A DNA stretch of 52,135 nucleotides from Actinomycetota bacterium (GCA_027314515.1 DAHVAR010000146.1:1-52135), one strand, 5' to 3'; positions 42,511-50,992 are shown, counted from the first letter of the stretch. Notes: generated by a model not told the origin, from the letters alone. Program-made: numbers and translations.

Positions 42511-42640
42511 TACTGCATGACGGGCCGGTCAAGTCAGCACATCAGCGATCAGCCGGCCTCGGCCGCCGCCAGGCAGCACGACGGGGTACTGACCGCCGTC
42601 CGGCGGCTCTGGCGGGCCGGCGAGGCTGGCGCGGCCTCGC
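42511..42640 (+). repeat. 130-bp direct repeat, copy B
   Basis: Second copy of the sequence at 42090-42219. It forms the start and first 41 codons of the AI-2E-family transporter gene. The four differences are single-base changes. Confidence 0.95.
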
Positions 42641-43815
42641 GTGCGGCAGCAGCCGGGCCGGAGCCGGGCCCTGGACCGCAGCCAGCCGCCGGACCTGAAG
42701 CAGCCGCCGGACCTGAAGCAGCCGCCGGGCCGGTCCGGCCGGATGGCGACTCCCGCGCGGTCAGCCCCGACCTGCAGGTGTCAAGGCTGCTACGCCAGGC
42801 GGCGGCGTGGTCGTGGCGCCTGCTGCTCACCGGCCTGGTGATCTACCTTGCATTCCGCCTCGCGGAGTACTTGCGCCTGGTGGTGCTGCCGCTGCTCGGG
42901 GCGCTGCTGTTCACCGCCCTCTTCCAGCCGCTCGCGGGCTGGCTGCGGCGCCGCGGCGCCGGCGCGCTGCTGGCCACCTGGTGCTGCTTCCTGCTCGCGC
43001 TGCTGATAATCGGCGGTGCGATCACCCTGCTGGCGACTCAGGTCAGCGCCGACTACCCGACGCTGTTCAGGGAAACACAGCGAACCGCGAACGAAATCGA
43101 GCGCTCACTTGCCGGACCGCCGTTCCACCTGAATGCGGCGCGGCTCTCCCGGCTCACCTCAGAAGGCCTGAAGTACATCTCGCAGCACAAGTCGGTAGTA
43201 GCCGGGACGGTGCTGACGACTGGCAAATACGCGCTGGAGTTCCTGGCCGGGATCATCCTGATGCTGTTCATCTCGTTCTTCCTGATCAAGGACGGTCAGC
43301 GGATCTGGCGTGTCGTGATCAGCGGATCACGGGGGGAAGCGCACCGGCGGGTTGACCTTGCGGGGCAGGCGGCGTGGCAGGCACTCGTCTACTACATCCG
43401 GGGCACGACCGCGGTAGCCGCGATCCACTCCGTGCTCATCGGGCTGGCGCTCTGGCTGCTCGGCGTCCCGCTGCTGGTCCCGTTCATCGTGCTGATATTC
43501 ATCGCGGCTTACGTGCCCATCATCGGGATCCTGGTAGTCGGGGCGCTGGCAATCCTGGTCACCCTCGCCACCAAGGGGTGGGTGGCCGCCGTCATCCTGC
43601 TCGGTGTCTTCATCCTGGAGAACCAGATCGAGGATCACCTGCTGCAGCCGCTGGTCATCGGCCGGATTGTCAGGCTCCATCCGCTGGCTATCATCCTGGT
43701 GCTCGCGGTGGGCGGGATCGTGGCCGGCATCCCTGGCGCCATCATCGCCGTTCCGGTGACTGCCGTTATCACCTATGCCTGGCCGGTCCTGCGCGACGGC
43801 CGGCCGGAGGGCTAG
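42517..43815 (+). CDS. AI-2E family transporter (PerM-like)
   Basis: 432 aa. Residues 1-95 are soluble, Ala/Pro-rich and partly made by an 18-bp tandem repeat. The membrane part has about eight helices, including LLLTGLVIYLAFRLAEYLRLVVLPLLGALLFTALF, the typical AI-2E start, a soluble middle part (QRTANEIERSLAGPPFHLNAARL), and the C-terminal core GIILMLFISFFLIKDG, VLIGLALWLLGVPLLVPFIVLIFIAAYVPIIGILV, ENQIEDHLLQPLVIGRIVRLHPLAIILVL. Family members export small molecules or act as Na+/H+ exchangers. The ATG at 42517 lacks a ribosome binding site; TAACTT (42504-42509) lies seven bases upstream. Confidence 0.9.
   Translation: MTGRSSQHISDQPASAAARQHDGVLTAVRRLWRAGEAGAASRAAAAGPEPGPGPQPAAGPEAAAGPEAAAGPVRPDGDSRAVSPDLQVSRLLRQAAAWSWRLLLTGLVIYLAFRLAEYLRLVVLPLLGALLFTALFQPLAGWLRRRGAGALLATWCCFLLALLIIGGAITLLATQVSADYPTLFRETQRTANEIERSLAGPPFHLNAARLSRLTSEGLKYISQHKSVVAGTVLTTGKYALEFLAGIILMLFISFFLIKDGQRIWRVVISGSRGEAHRRVDLAGQAAWQALVYYIRGTTAVAAIHSVLIGLALWLLGVPLLVPFIVLIFIAAYVPIIGILVVGALAILVTLATKGWVAAVILLGVFILENQIEDHLLQPLVIGRIVRLHPLAIILVLAVGGIVAGIPGAIIAVPVTAVITYAWPVLRDGRPEG
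42685..42720 (+). repeat. 2 x 18-bp tandem repeat in the transporter linker
   Basis: GCCGCCGGACCTGAAGCA occurs twice in a row (42685-42702, 42703-42720) with a partial third copy. It encodes Ala-Ala-Gly-Pro-Glu-Ala hexapeptides in the N-terminal linker. Confidence 0.9.
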
Positions 43816-43866
43816 CCTGCGGGCAAGTACGGTGAGCAACCGGAGTTACCTGCGGAGGTCGGTCAG

Positions 43867-44361
43867 ATGGCGTGTGCCTGCGGCGAGCCCGGATCAGTCG
43901 AGGTGCTGATCCGGCGGCTTGATCCAGATCTGCCGGTGCCGCTGCGCGCGCATCCCGGCGACGCGGGCAGTGACCTGTGTCTCACCGCGGACGTGGATGT
44001 GCTGCCTGGCCAGCGCGTCACGGTCGGCACTGGCGTGTGCATCGCGTTGCCAGATGGGTACGCAGGCTTCGTGCACCCTCGCTCGGGACTTGCCGCCAGG
44101 CACGGGCTGACGATCGTCAACGCGCCGGGCACTGTCGATGCCGGGTACCGTGGCGAGATCAAGGTGATTCTGCTGAACACCGACACCGACCACCCGGTCC
44201 GGCTCCGGCGGGGTGACCGGATCGCCCAGCTTGTCATCCAGAAGGTAGAACGCCCGCTCTGGCGTGAGGTGGTGACCTTGCCCGGATCGCAGCGCGGCGA
44301 CGGCGGTCATGGCTCGACCGGAGGCCATGCGATGGCCGGCGGTCCTTCGACTGAGAACTAG
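43867..44361 (+). CDS. dut: dUTP diphosphatase
   Basis: 164 aa trimeric dUTPase, which hydrolyses dUTP to dUMP and keeps uracil out of DNA. All five motifs are present: DAGSDL (1), PRSGLA (2), [11 protein letters not shown] (3), [10 protein letters not shown] (4) and [10 protein letters not shown] (5, with His in place of the usual Phe). GGAGG precedes the ATG. It lies 51 bp after the AI-2E-family gene and 43 bp before the DUF3710 gene on the same strand. Confidence 0.97.
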   Translation: MACACGEPGSVEVLIRRLDPDLPVPLRAHPGDAGSDLCLTADVDVLPGQRVTVGTGVCIALPDGYAGFVHPRSGLAARHGLTIVNAPGTVDAGYRGEIKVILLNTDTDHPVRLRRGDRIAQLVIQKVERPLWREVVTLPGSQRGDGGHGSTGGHAMAGGPSTEN

Positions 44362-44404
44362 GTCCCGGCCGGCCTGGCCGGCTGGGAAGTAAGGAGCGTG
44401 CGGG

Positions 44405-45379
44405 GTGTTCCGACGCCGCCGCCGTGACGGCCAGCAAGATACCGGCGCCGAGCCCGGCGTCAGTGACTACCCGGCAGCCGATGATGAACTCTCCGAGTAT
44501 GCCAGCGCCGAAGAAGAGCGGGCTGGCGAGGAACTGTCCGAGGATGAGTGGGCCGGTGCTGAGTGGGCGGGGGACGACCAGGCCGGCGATCTGGCTGAGG
44601 ACGCCGATGACTGGGCGCAGGACGGTCCCGCCGGGCTGAGCGGCGAGGACGGAGAGCCGGAGGCATCAGCCCGGCGGCCCCGGGCCGACCGGGCCGATCT
44701 TGGCGACCCGGTGACCTGGACCCGGCTGCGGGACTCCCAGGTCGTCCGTCCGGCGATGACGCGCTCTGCCGGCCCGTGGGACGGCGCGGGCGACTATCCC
44801 GAGGGGGAGCGCCTCGACTTCGGCAGCCTGCTGGTTCCGGTTCGCGAGGGTTTCGACGTCCAGGTGTTCGTGGGGGAAGAAGACGGCATCTCGATCGCGG
44901 TGGTCAGCGATGACAGCGGGCTGCAACTGCAGCCGTTCGCCGCGCCGCGTAGCTCGGGACTGTGGGATGAGGTCCTGCCGGAGATCGGCCAGGAGGTGGC
45001 GAAGGCGGGAGGTCAGAGCGCCGAGCAGGATGGCCCGTTCGGGCCGGAGTTGCTCGCCAGGGTCGTCCCGCAGGGCGCCGAGGGCCACGACGTTCCGCCG
45101 CAGCTTCTCCGCTTCATCGGTGCCGACGGCCCGCGCTGGTTCCTGCGCGGGCTGATCAGCGGTCCCGCCGCCGGTGACGCGCAGCTCGCGCGGCCATTCG
45201 AGGAGATATTCGCCGATGTCGTGGTCGTGCGCGGGGAGCATGCGGAGCCGCCGCGCAAGCCGCTCGAGATCCGGCTTCCGGACGAGGCGAGGCAGGTTCT
45301 CGAGGGGCAGCTCGCGGCCCAGGAGCCGGACTTGCTCAACCCGTTCGATCGCGGGCCGGAGATCACGGAGACGCGGTAG
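44405..45379 (+). CDS. DUF3710 family protein
   Basis: 324 aa. The first 95 residues are acidic and disordered (AEEERAGEELSEDEWAGAEWAGDD). The domain follows: GPWDGAGDYPEGERLDFGSLLVPVREGFDVQVF, VVSDDSGLQLQPFAAPRSSGLWDEVLPEIGQEVAKAGG, and RWFLRGLISGPAAGDAQLARPFEEIFADVVVVRG, which match DUF3710, the usual neighbour of dut in actinobacteria. The GTG start follows AAGGAG. Function unknown. Confidence 0.92.
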   Translation: MFRRRRRDGQQDTGAEPGVSDYPAADDELSEYASAEEERAGEELSEDEWAGAEWAGDDQAGDLAEDADDWAQDGPAGLSGEDGEPEASARRPRADRADLGDPVTWTRLRDSQVVRPAMTRSAGPWDGAGDYPEGERLDFGSLLVPVREGFDVQVFVGEEDGISIAVVSDDSGLQLQPFAAPRSSGLWDEVLPEIGQEVAKAGGQSAEQDGPFGPELLARVVPQGAEGHDVPPQLLRFIGADGPRWFLRGLISGPAAGDAQLARPFEEIFADVVVVRGEHAEPPRKPLEIRLPDEARQVLEGQLAAQEPDLLNPFDRGPEITETR

Positions 45380-45398
45380 CGGCCCGGGCACGCTCTGC

Positions 45399-46061
45399 CT
45401 AGTGACCGCCTGCCAGGAGCGCCGCGAGCTCCCGTTCGACGTCCTGGCTCGTCACAAACAGCAGTTCATCTCCGCCCTCGAGCGGGTCGTCGGCGCTCGG
45501 CACGATGACCCTGCCGTCCCGGAGGATGGCCACCAGGGCGGTATCGACCGGCCATTCGATGCTGCCGACGCGCTCACCGGCCAGCGGGGCGTTCGCCGGC
45601 ATGGTGATCTCGACGAGGTTGGCCTCGCTCTGCCTGAAGGTCATCAGCCGTACCAGGTCGCCGACGCTGACAGCTTCCTCGACCAGGGCGGAGATCAGGC
45701 GTGGTGTCGAGACCGCAACATCGATGCCCCACGACTCATTGAACAGCCACTCGTTGTTTGGGTGATTGATCCTGGCCACCACCCGCGGCACGCCGTACTC
45801 GGTCTTGGCCAGCAGGGACACCACCAGGTTGGCTTTGTCGTCGCCGGTGGCAGCGATGACGACGTTGCACCGCTCCAGCGCGGCGTCGTCGAGCGAGCTT
45901 ATCTCGCAGGCGTCGGCGAGCAGCCACTCCGCGCGGGGCACGCTGTGCACCTTGATCGAATTCGGGTTCTTGTCGATGAGCAGGACATCGTGCCCGTTCT
46001 CGAGGAGTTCGTTCGCGATGGAACGGCCTACCGCTCCGGCTCCGGCAATCGCGACCCGCAT
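45399..46061 (-). CDS. trkA: TrkA-type K+ uptake regulator (second of pair)
   Basis: 220 aa. An RCK/TrkA-N Rossmann domain (RVAIAGAGAVGRSIANELL, GxGxxG with acidic LLIDKN at the end of strand 2) is followed by TrkA-C (about 135-215: NLVEITMPANAPLAGERVGSIEW). These proteins bind NAD(H) or nucleotides and gate a K+ channel subunit. It starts in a TGATG overlap with the other TrkA gene. It converges on the DUF3710 gene. No TrkH/KtrB or other K+ channel gene is in the window. Confidence 0.92.
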   Translation of the reverse strand: MRVAIAGAGAVGRSIANELLENGHDVLLIDKNPNSIKVHSVPRAEWLLADACEISSLDDAALERCNVVIAATGDDKANLVVSLLAKTEYGVPRVVARINHPNNEWLFNESWGIDVAVSTPRLISALVEEAVSVGDLVRLMTFRQSEANLVEITMPANAPLAGERVGSIEWPVDTALVAILRDGRVIVPSADDPLEGGDELLFVTSQDVERELAALLAGGH

Positions 46062-46732
46062 CAGTGTCCTGCCTGTCCGGGCCCGGGGGCCGCAAATACC
46101 CTGGCGATCTCCGTGATGTCCTTCTCGGTCGCGATCACGTGCACGACGTCGCCCTCCTGCACCACCAGGTTAGGACCGGGCACCATGGCCTCGCCGAGGC
46201 GGGAGATATAGGCGATCCGGGCGCGTGCCGCCTGTTCCAGGTCGCACACTTTCTGGCCGATCCAGTCGTCGGAGTAGGCGACCTCGGCCAGCACGACCGC
46301 GCCGGTCGGATCGCGCCACAGCGACTCGGCTCCTTCCGGGATCAGCCTGCGCAGCATCTGGTCGGCAGTCCAGGCGACGGTTGCCACGGTCGGGATGCCG
46401 AGCCGCTGATAGACCGAGGCCCGGCGCGGATCGTAGATGCGCGCCACTACCCGCTGGACGCCGAACGACTCCCTCGCCACTCTCGCCGCGATCACGTTGG
46501 AGTTATCGCCGCTGCTGACGGCGGCGAACGCGTCGGCGCGCTCGATGCCTGCCTCGGTCAGCACGTCCCGGTCGAACCCGATGCCGGTGACCTTGATCCC
46601 CTTGAAACCGGACCGGAGCTTCCTGAATGCCTCCGGGTCCTGGTCGATGACCGCGACCGAATGACCTGAGTCCTCGAGGGCATGGGCAATGCTTGAGCCG
46701 ACCCGCCCGCATCCCATGACCACGATGTGCAC
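46061..46732 (-). CDS. trkA: TrkA-type K+ uptake regulator (first of pair)
   Basis: 223 aa. TrkA-N: HIVVMGCGRVGSSIAHALEDSGHSVAVIDQDPEAF with the GxGxxG loop; TrkA-C: VVLAEVAYSDDWIGQKVCDLEQAARARIAYISR. The pair corresponds to the CeoB/CeoC arrangement of mycobacteria. GTG at 46732 is chosen because AGGAAG lies upstream and the protein then begins directly at the first beta strand; the ORF extending to 47002 is not supported. Confidence 0.92.
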   Translation of the reverse strand: MHIVVMGCGRVGSSIAHALEDSGHSVAVIDQDPEAFRKLRSGFKGIKVTGIGFDRDVLTEAGIERADAFAAVSSGDNSNVIAARVARESFGVQRVVARIYDPRRASVYQRLGIPTVATVAWTADQMLRRLIPEGAESLWRDPTGAVVLAEVAYSDDWIGQKVCDLEQAARARIAYISRLGEAMVPGPNLVVQEGDVVHVIATEKDITEIARVFAAPGPGQAGH

Positions 46733-46949
46733 GTGCTTCCTTCCAGCCCGATCAAAGCGACCCGCGCCCGGCCACGGCAGCCGCTCCGGTACCCGCGCAC
46801 TCGGCCGCCCACTGCGCTCCGCCGCCGCTGCAGACCACCAGCCACGCAACAGTAGACCCCATCTGCTGCCATGCTGCCAGCCCGCCGGCTGCCGCTTGCC
46901 GGCTACCCGGTCCAGGACCGGCACGCCCCGGCCGGGCACGATGTAGCCC

Positions 46950-48314
46950 GTGACCACCGAGGCTGCCTCCGCACCACAAGCCGGAGACGTACTGGAACTC
47001 ACCGTAGGCGACGTTGTCCACGGCGGCTGGTGCGTTTGTCGCCAAGATGATACGGGCTGCGTAGTTTTCGTTCGGCACGCGCTGCCGGGCGAGCGCGTAC
47101 TGGCGACCGTGACGCAGGCAACGGCCCGGTTCGCCAGGGCCGACGCGACCCAGATCCTGCGGCCGTCCCCGGACCGGGTCTCGCCGCCCTGCCGCTACGC
47201 CCGGCCGGGCGGCTGTGGCGGCTGCGACTGGCAGCATGCCAGCTTGCCCGCCCAGCGGGCGATGAAGGCGGCGGTCATCAGCCAGCAGCTCAGCCGGATC
47301 GGCGGGATCGCCGCCGATGTCGAGGTCCAGGCTCTGGACGGCGACGACTTCGGCCTGTCGTGGCGAACGGTCGTGACGTTCGCGGTCGGCGCGTCCGGGC
47401 GGGCCGGCCTCCGCAAGCACAGGTCCCGCGAGATCGTCGAAATCGACCGCTGCCTCATCGCGCATGAGCTGGTGACGGCGGTGGACGTGACCGGCAAGCG
47501 GTGGCCAGCGGCCCGGTCAGCGGAGGTCAGAGTCGTGCCTGCCACGGGTGAGCGGGCCGTCCTGGTGGAAGGCCCGGCGGCCGCAGATGCCCTGCCCGAG
47601 ATCGCGGCTGACGCGGTCCAGCTGGTGCGCAAATCCGGAGCCCGAACCCAGGTTCGCGGCCGCGGCTACCTGACCCAGCGGGCGGCCGGCCGGGACTGGC
47701 GGGTCAGCCTCGGCAGCTTCTGGCAGGTGCATCCGGGCGCCGCCGATGCGCTGGCGGCTGCGGTACTTGCCGCCGCAGACCCGCAGCCGGGTGAGAAAGC
47801 GCTCGACTTGTACAGCGGCGTGGGGCTGTTCGCGGGCGTGCTGGCGGACGCGGTCGGGGCCGGCGGCGGTGTGCTCGCGATCGAGCAGGACCCGGCAGCG
47901 GTCCGGGACGCGCGGTACAACCTGCGGCCCTGGCCGTGGGCTCGGGTGCGGCAGGGTGACGCCGGTGCGCTGCTGCACGGGGCCGGCCTTGGCGGGGCCG
48001 ACCTGCACGGGGCCGGCCTTGGCTGGGCCGGCCTGCACGGGGCCGGCCTTGGCGGCGCCTCGGTGGCGGTGCTTGACCCGCCGCGTATCGGTGCGTCACG
48101 GGAGCTCATCGACGTGCTGTGCGGCCGTGGCGAGGGCGCGGAGCCCGGCGGCCCGCTGCGCAGAATCGCTTACGTGTCCTGTGATCCCGCGACGCTCGCG
48201 CGTGACCTGCGGCTGCTCCTGGACGCCGGCTGGCAGCTTGCGGGGCTGCGCGGCTACGACGCCTTTCCGATGACTCACCATGTGGAGTGCGTGGCCACGC
48301 TGGTCCGCGACTAA
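46950..48314 (+). CDS. TrmA/RumA-family uracil-5 RNA methyltransferase
   Basis: 454 aa. N-terminal TRAM-like part (VGDVVHGGWCVCRQDDTGCVVFVRHALPGERV), Fe-S type cysteines C81, C89, C92 and C168, SAM-binding core KALDLYSGVGLFAG and IEQDP, DPPR motif in VLDPPRIGAS, and the catalytic C411 in YVSCDPATLARD. It methylates a uracil C5 in tRNA or 23S rRNA. A 30-bp repeat inserts LHGAGLGGAD units between the SAM core and the DPPR motif. It diverges from the TrkA pair over 217 bp. Confidence 0.92.
   Translation: MTTEAASAPQAGDVLELTVGDVVHGGWCVCRQDDTGCVVFVRHALPGERVLATVTQATARFARADATQILRPSPDRVSPPCRYARPGGCGGCDWQHASLPAQRAMKAAVISQQLSRIGGIAADVEVQALDGDDFGLSWRTVVTFAVGASGRAGLRKHRSREIVEIDRCLIAHELVTAVDVTGKRWPAARSAEVRVVPATGERAVLVEGPAAADALPEIAADAVQLVRKSGARTQVRGRGYLTQRAAGRDWRVSLGSFWQVHPGAADALAAAVLAAADPQPGEKALDLYSGVGLFAGVLADAVGAGGGVLAIEQDPAAVRDARYNLRPWPWARVRQGDAGALLHGAGLGGADLHGAGLGWAGLHGAGLGGASVAVLDPPRIGASRELIDVLCGRGEGAEPGGPLRRIAYVSCDPATLARDLRLLLDAGWQLAGLRGYDAFPMTHHVECVATLVRD
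47973..48062 (+). repeat. 3 x 30-bp tandem repeat in the RNA methyltransferase gene
   Basis: Three units starting CTGCACGGGGCCGGCCTTGG at 47973, 48003 and 48033. They encode LHGAGLGGAD/G decapeptides inserted in the catalytic domain. The pattern resembles two pentapeptide-repeat units per 30 bp. Confidence 0.92.
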
Positions 48315-48361
48315 CCGGGTAGCTGCCGCAGCCATGACCGGCGGCCGGCCAAGATGGCCTC

Positions 48362-49291
48362 ATGAAACTGCGAATCTTCACCGAGCCCCAGCAGGGCGCC
48401 AGCTACCAGACGCTGCTCCGAGTCGCCAAGGCAACCGAGGACCTCGGCTTCGACGCGTTTTTCAGGTCCGATCACTACCTGAAGATGGGCAGCGTCAGCG
48501 GGCTCCCCGGCCCGACCGACGCCTGGATCACGCTGGCGGGCCTGGCGCTGCAGACCTCGCGCATCCGGCTCGGCACACTGATGAGCCCGGCCACGTTCCG
48601 TTATCCCGGCCCGCTGGCCATCTCGGTAGCGCAGGTTGACCAGATGAGCGAGGGCCGGGTCGAGTTCGGCTTCGGAACGGGCTGGTACGAGGCTGAGCAC
48701 ACGGCTTACGGCCTCCCGTTCCCGGAGACGCTCGAGCGGTTCGACCGCTTCGCCGAGCAACTGGCCATCATCACCGGGCTATGGCAGACCCCGGTGGGGG
48801 ACAAGTTCAACTTCGAGGGCAGCTACTACACGGTGACCGACTCGCCCGCGCTGCCGAAGCCGGCCCAGCTGCCCCGGCCGCCGGTGCTGATCGGCGGCGC
48901 CGGGCCGAAGCGCACGCCGGCCCTGGCCGCTCACTACGCGGACGAGTACAACGTGCCGTTCAGCAGCATCGGCGACACGGCCGCTGCCTTCGACCGGGTG
49001 CGACAGGCGTGCGCGGCGGCGGGCCGTGCGGACAACTCCATGGTCTACTCGGCGGCCCAGGTGGTCTGCTGTGGCCGGACGTCTGACGAGATCGCCAGGC
49101 GGGCCGCCGCGATCGGACGCGAGGTCGAGGAACTTCGCGCGCACGGCCTCGCCGGAACGCCGGAAGAGGTGGCCAACCGGATTGCCGAGTTCGCCGGGAT
49201 CGGCGCCAGCAGGGTCTACCTGCAGGTGCTGGATTTGAGCGACCTCGATCACCTTGCGGTGCTGGCCGAGCTGATCCCGGCGGTCGGCTAG
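48362..49291 (+). CDS. LLM-class F420-dependent oxidoreductase
   Basis: 309 aa TIM-barrel of the luciferase-like family: KLRIFTEPQQGASYQTLLRVAKATEDLGFDAFFRSDHYL, the loop GLPGPTDAWITLAGLALQTSRIRLGTLMSPATFRYPGPLA and GRVEFGFGTGWYEAEHTAYGLPFP are typical of the F420-binding group common in actinobacteria. It would use reduced or oxidised coenzyme F420 for hydride transfer; substrate unknown. No clear ribosome binding site is seen. It follows the RNA methyltransferase by 47 bp. Confidence 0.92.
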   Translation: MKLRIFTEPQQGASYQTLLRVAKATEDLGFDAFFRSDHYLKMGSVSGLPGPTDAWITLAGLALQTSRIRLGTLMSPATFRYPGPLAISVAQVDQMSEGRVEFGFGTGWYEAEHTAYGLPFPETLERFDRFAEQLAIITGLWQTPVGDKFNFEGSYYTVTDSPALPKPAQLPRPPVLIGGAGPKRTPALAAHYADEYNVPFSSIGDTAAAFDRVRQACAAAGRADNSMVYSAAQVVCCGRTSDEIARRAAAIGREVEELRAHGLAGTPEEVANRIAEFAGIGASRVYLQVLDLSDLDHLAVLAELIPAVG

Positions 49292-49368
49292 CCCTCGAGC
49301 CAGGCTGCTCCACCGGGGGTCCCGCCGGAAGCGCCGGGCCAGCAGCAACGGCGCGATGATTGCGGGAG

Positions 49369-50844
49369 TTAGCTTCTGGCCGAACGCCACGGGTCATAGT
49401 CGACCTCGAGCGGTTCTTGCCGCGGCCGGTCGGCCGCGGGGATGTGCCGGAGGTTGAGCCGGATCCTGGTCCAGGTCGAAGACCGGCCGCGCATCGAGTC
49501 GACCAGGATGTCAGCCGGCTCGAGCAGCGCTGCCGCGTCCGGGTACCGCTGCTTCCAGCGATCCAGGCCGGCCAGCGCCTCCGCTTTGGTGGCCGCGCGG
49601 GCAATCTCGATCAGCGGCATCGTCGAACGGCGCCGCCCGGCCGGGCCGCTGGTCCTGGCGCCCGCGGTCCCGGCGTCTGCGGTCGCGGGGTCTGCGGTCG
49701 CGGGGTCTGCGGTCGCGGGGTCTGCCATCCCGGCCGCCGCGGTCCCGGCGTCTGCGGTCGCGGGGTCTGTGGTCGCGGGGTCTGCGGTCGCGGGGTCTGC
49801 GGTCGCGGGGTCTGCCATCCCGGCCGCTGCGGCCGCGCCGCCCGGCGCGCGCCGCTTGCTGGGCTGCACCCGCGGCTGCTCGCCGGCTTGCTTCTGGAAA
49901 TGCGGCGGCCACGGCGCGTCCGGCAAGCCGGCAGCCTCGTCCGCGGCGGCTAGTTCCAGCAGCCAGTCGAGCGAACCCACTGCGGCGTCCATGCCCGCTG
50001 CCGGGTCGCCGATCTCCGCGTACCGCTGCGGGACCGTGTCGATCGTGAACGCTGCCGGATCGCAGTCCGGCACCTCGTCCCAGCGCAACGGCGCGGACAC
50101 CCGGGCGTCGGGGGAGGGCCGGACCGAGTAAGCGGACGCGACGGTGCGGTCCTTGGCGTTCTGGTTGTAATCCACGAAGACGCCGTGCCGCTCCTCCTTC
50201 CACCACCGGGAGGTGGCCTCGCCGGGCGCACGGCGCTCGATCTCCCTGGCCAGCGCGACCGCGGCGCGGCGGACCTGGGCGAAGGTCCAGCGCCGCTCGA
50301 TCCGGGTGTACACATGCATGCCGCGCGAGCCGGACGTCTTGGGCCAGCCGGTGAGCCCCGCGTCCGCCAGAACTTCCCTGGCGACCAGCGCCACGCTGAC
50401 GATCTGCGGCCATCCGACGCCGGGAACCGGGTCAAGATCGACGCGGAGTTCGTCGGGATGGTCGAGGTCGTCGGCGCGGATGGGGTGCGGGTTGAGGTCG
50501 ATGCAGCCCAGGTTGACGACCCAGGCCAGGCCGGCGGCGTCGGAGATGACGATCTCCTCGGCGGTCCGGCCGGATGGGAAGCTGAGCACGACGCTGTCCA
50601 GCCAGGCCGGCCGGTTAGCTGGTGCGCGCTTCTGGAAGAACGCCTCGCCCCCGGCGCCGTGGACGAAGCGCTTGAGCACCATCGGGCGGCCCGCCACCCC
50701 GCGCAGCGCGCCGTCAGCGACGCTCAGGTAGTAGCGGACCAGGTCCAGCTTGGTGTGGCCGGTGCGGGGGAAGTAGACCTTGTCCGGATTGGAGACCGAC
50801 ACCGTGCGGCCGGCGACCTCGATGGTCTGTTTTCGCTCGGCCAT
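49369..50844 (-). CDS. LigD-type polymerase domain protein (NHEJ primase-polymerase family)
   Basis: 491 aa. The archaeo-eukaryotic primase-like LigD polymerase domain covers residues 10-300: TVSVSNPDKVYFPRTGHTK, catalytic D136/D138 in RVDLDPVPG, H177 in TSGSRGMHVY and D225 in GVFVDYNQNAKDRTVASAYSVR. It can add nucleotides during end joining. A linker made of eleven pentapeptides (ADPAT type) then leads to a conserved C-terminal piece (MPLIEIARAATKAEALAGLDRWKQRYP..DILVDSMRGRSSTWTRIRLNL) without ligase or nuclease motifs. The ATG at 50844 has no ribosome binding site; TATCGT lies six bases upstream. No Ku gene is in the window. Confidence 0.92.
   Translation of the reverse strand: MAERKQTIEVAGRTVSVSNPDKVYFPRTGHTKLDLVRYYLSVADGALRGVAGRPMVLKRFVHGAGGEAFFQKRAPANRPAWLDSVVLSFPSGRTAEEIVISDAAGLAWVVNLGCIDLNPHPIRADDLDHPDELRVDLDPVPGVGWPQIVSVALVAREVLADAGLTGWPKTSGSRGMHVYTRIERRWTFAQVRRAAVALAREIERRAPGEATSRWWKEERHGVFVDYNQNAKDRTVASAYSVRPSPDARVSAPLRWDEVPDCDPAAFTIDTVPQRYAEIGDPAAGMDAAVGSLDWLLELAAADEAAGLPDAPWPPHFQKQAGEQPRVQPSKRRAPGGAAAAAGMADPATADPATADPATTDPATADAGTAAAGMADPATADPATADPATADAGTAGARTSGPAGRRRSTMPLIEIARAATKAEALAGLDRWKQRYPDAAALLEPADILVDSMRGRSSTWTRIRLNLRHIPAADRPRQEPLEVDYDPWRSARS
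49664..49828 (-). repeat. 11 x 15-bp tandem repeat in the LigD-type gene
   Basis: Eleven 15-bp units, mostly GCGGTCGCGGGGTCT, arranged as two super-units: one GCGGTCCCGGCGTCT, three or four common units, then one GCCATCCCGGCCGCY. The pattern indicates that a block of several units was itself duplicated. It encodes Ala-Asp-Pro-Ala-Thr-type pentapeptides. Confidence 0.95.
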
Positions 50845-50992
50845 GCTGTCACGATAGCCGCGTCCCGCCCGGGTGCGGCCCGCATCGCGTGCCGGACGGC
50901 TCGAGCCCCTGCTCGCAGTCAGGGGGGATGCTCTGCGGGCTTGGCGCAGGTGGCCGGCTGCCGTCGAGTAGGAAGTGCTTCTATTGTGATTC

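Noticed and set aside
49664-49828. Possible CRISPR array
   Set aside because: Units are contiguous 15-mers without spacers and lie inside a coding sequence.
49442-50131. 229-codon plus-strand frame with Ala-Val-Ala-Gly-Ser repeats
   Set aside because: The repeat is the mirror of the LigD-type linker; the minus-strand protein has intact polymerase motifs.
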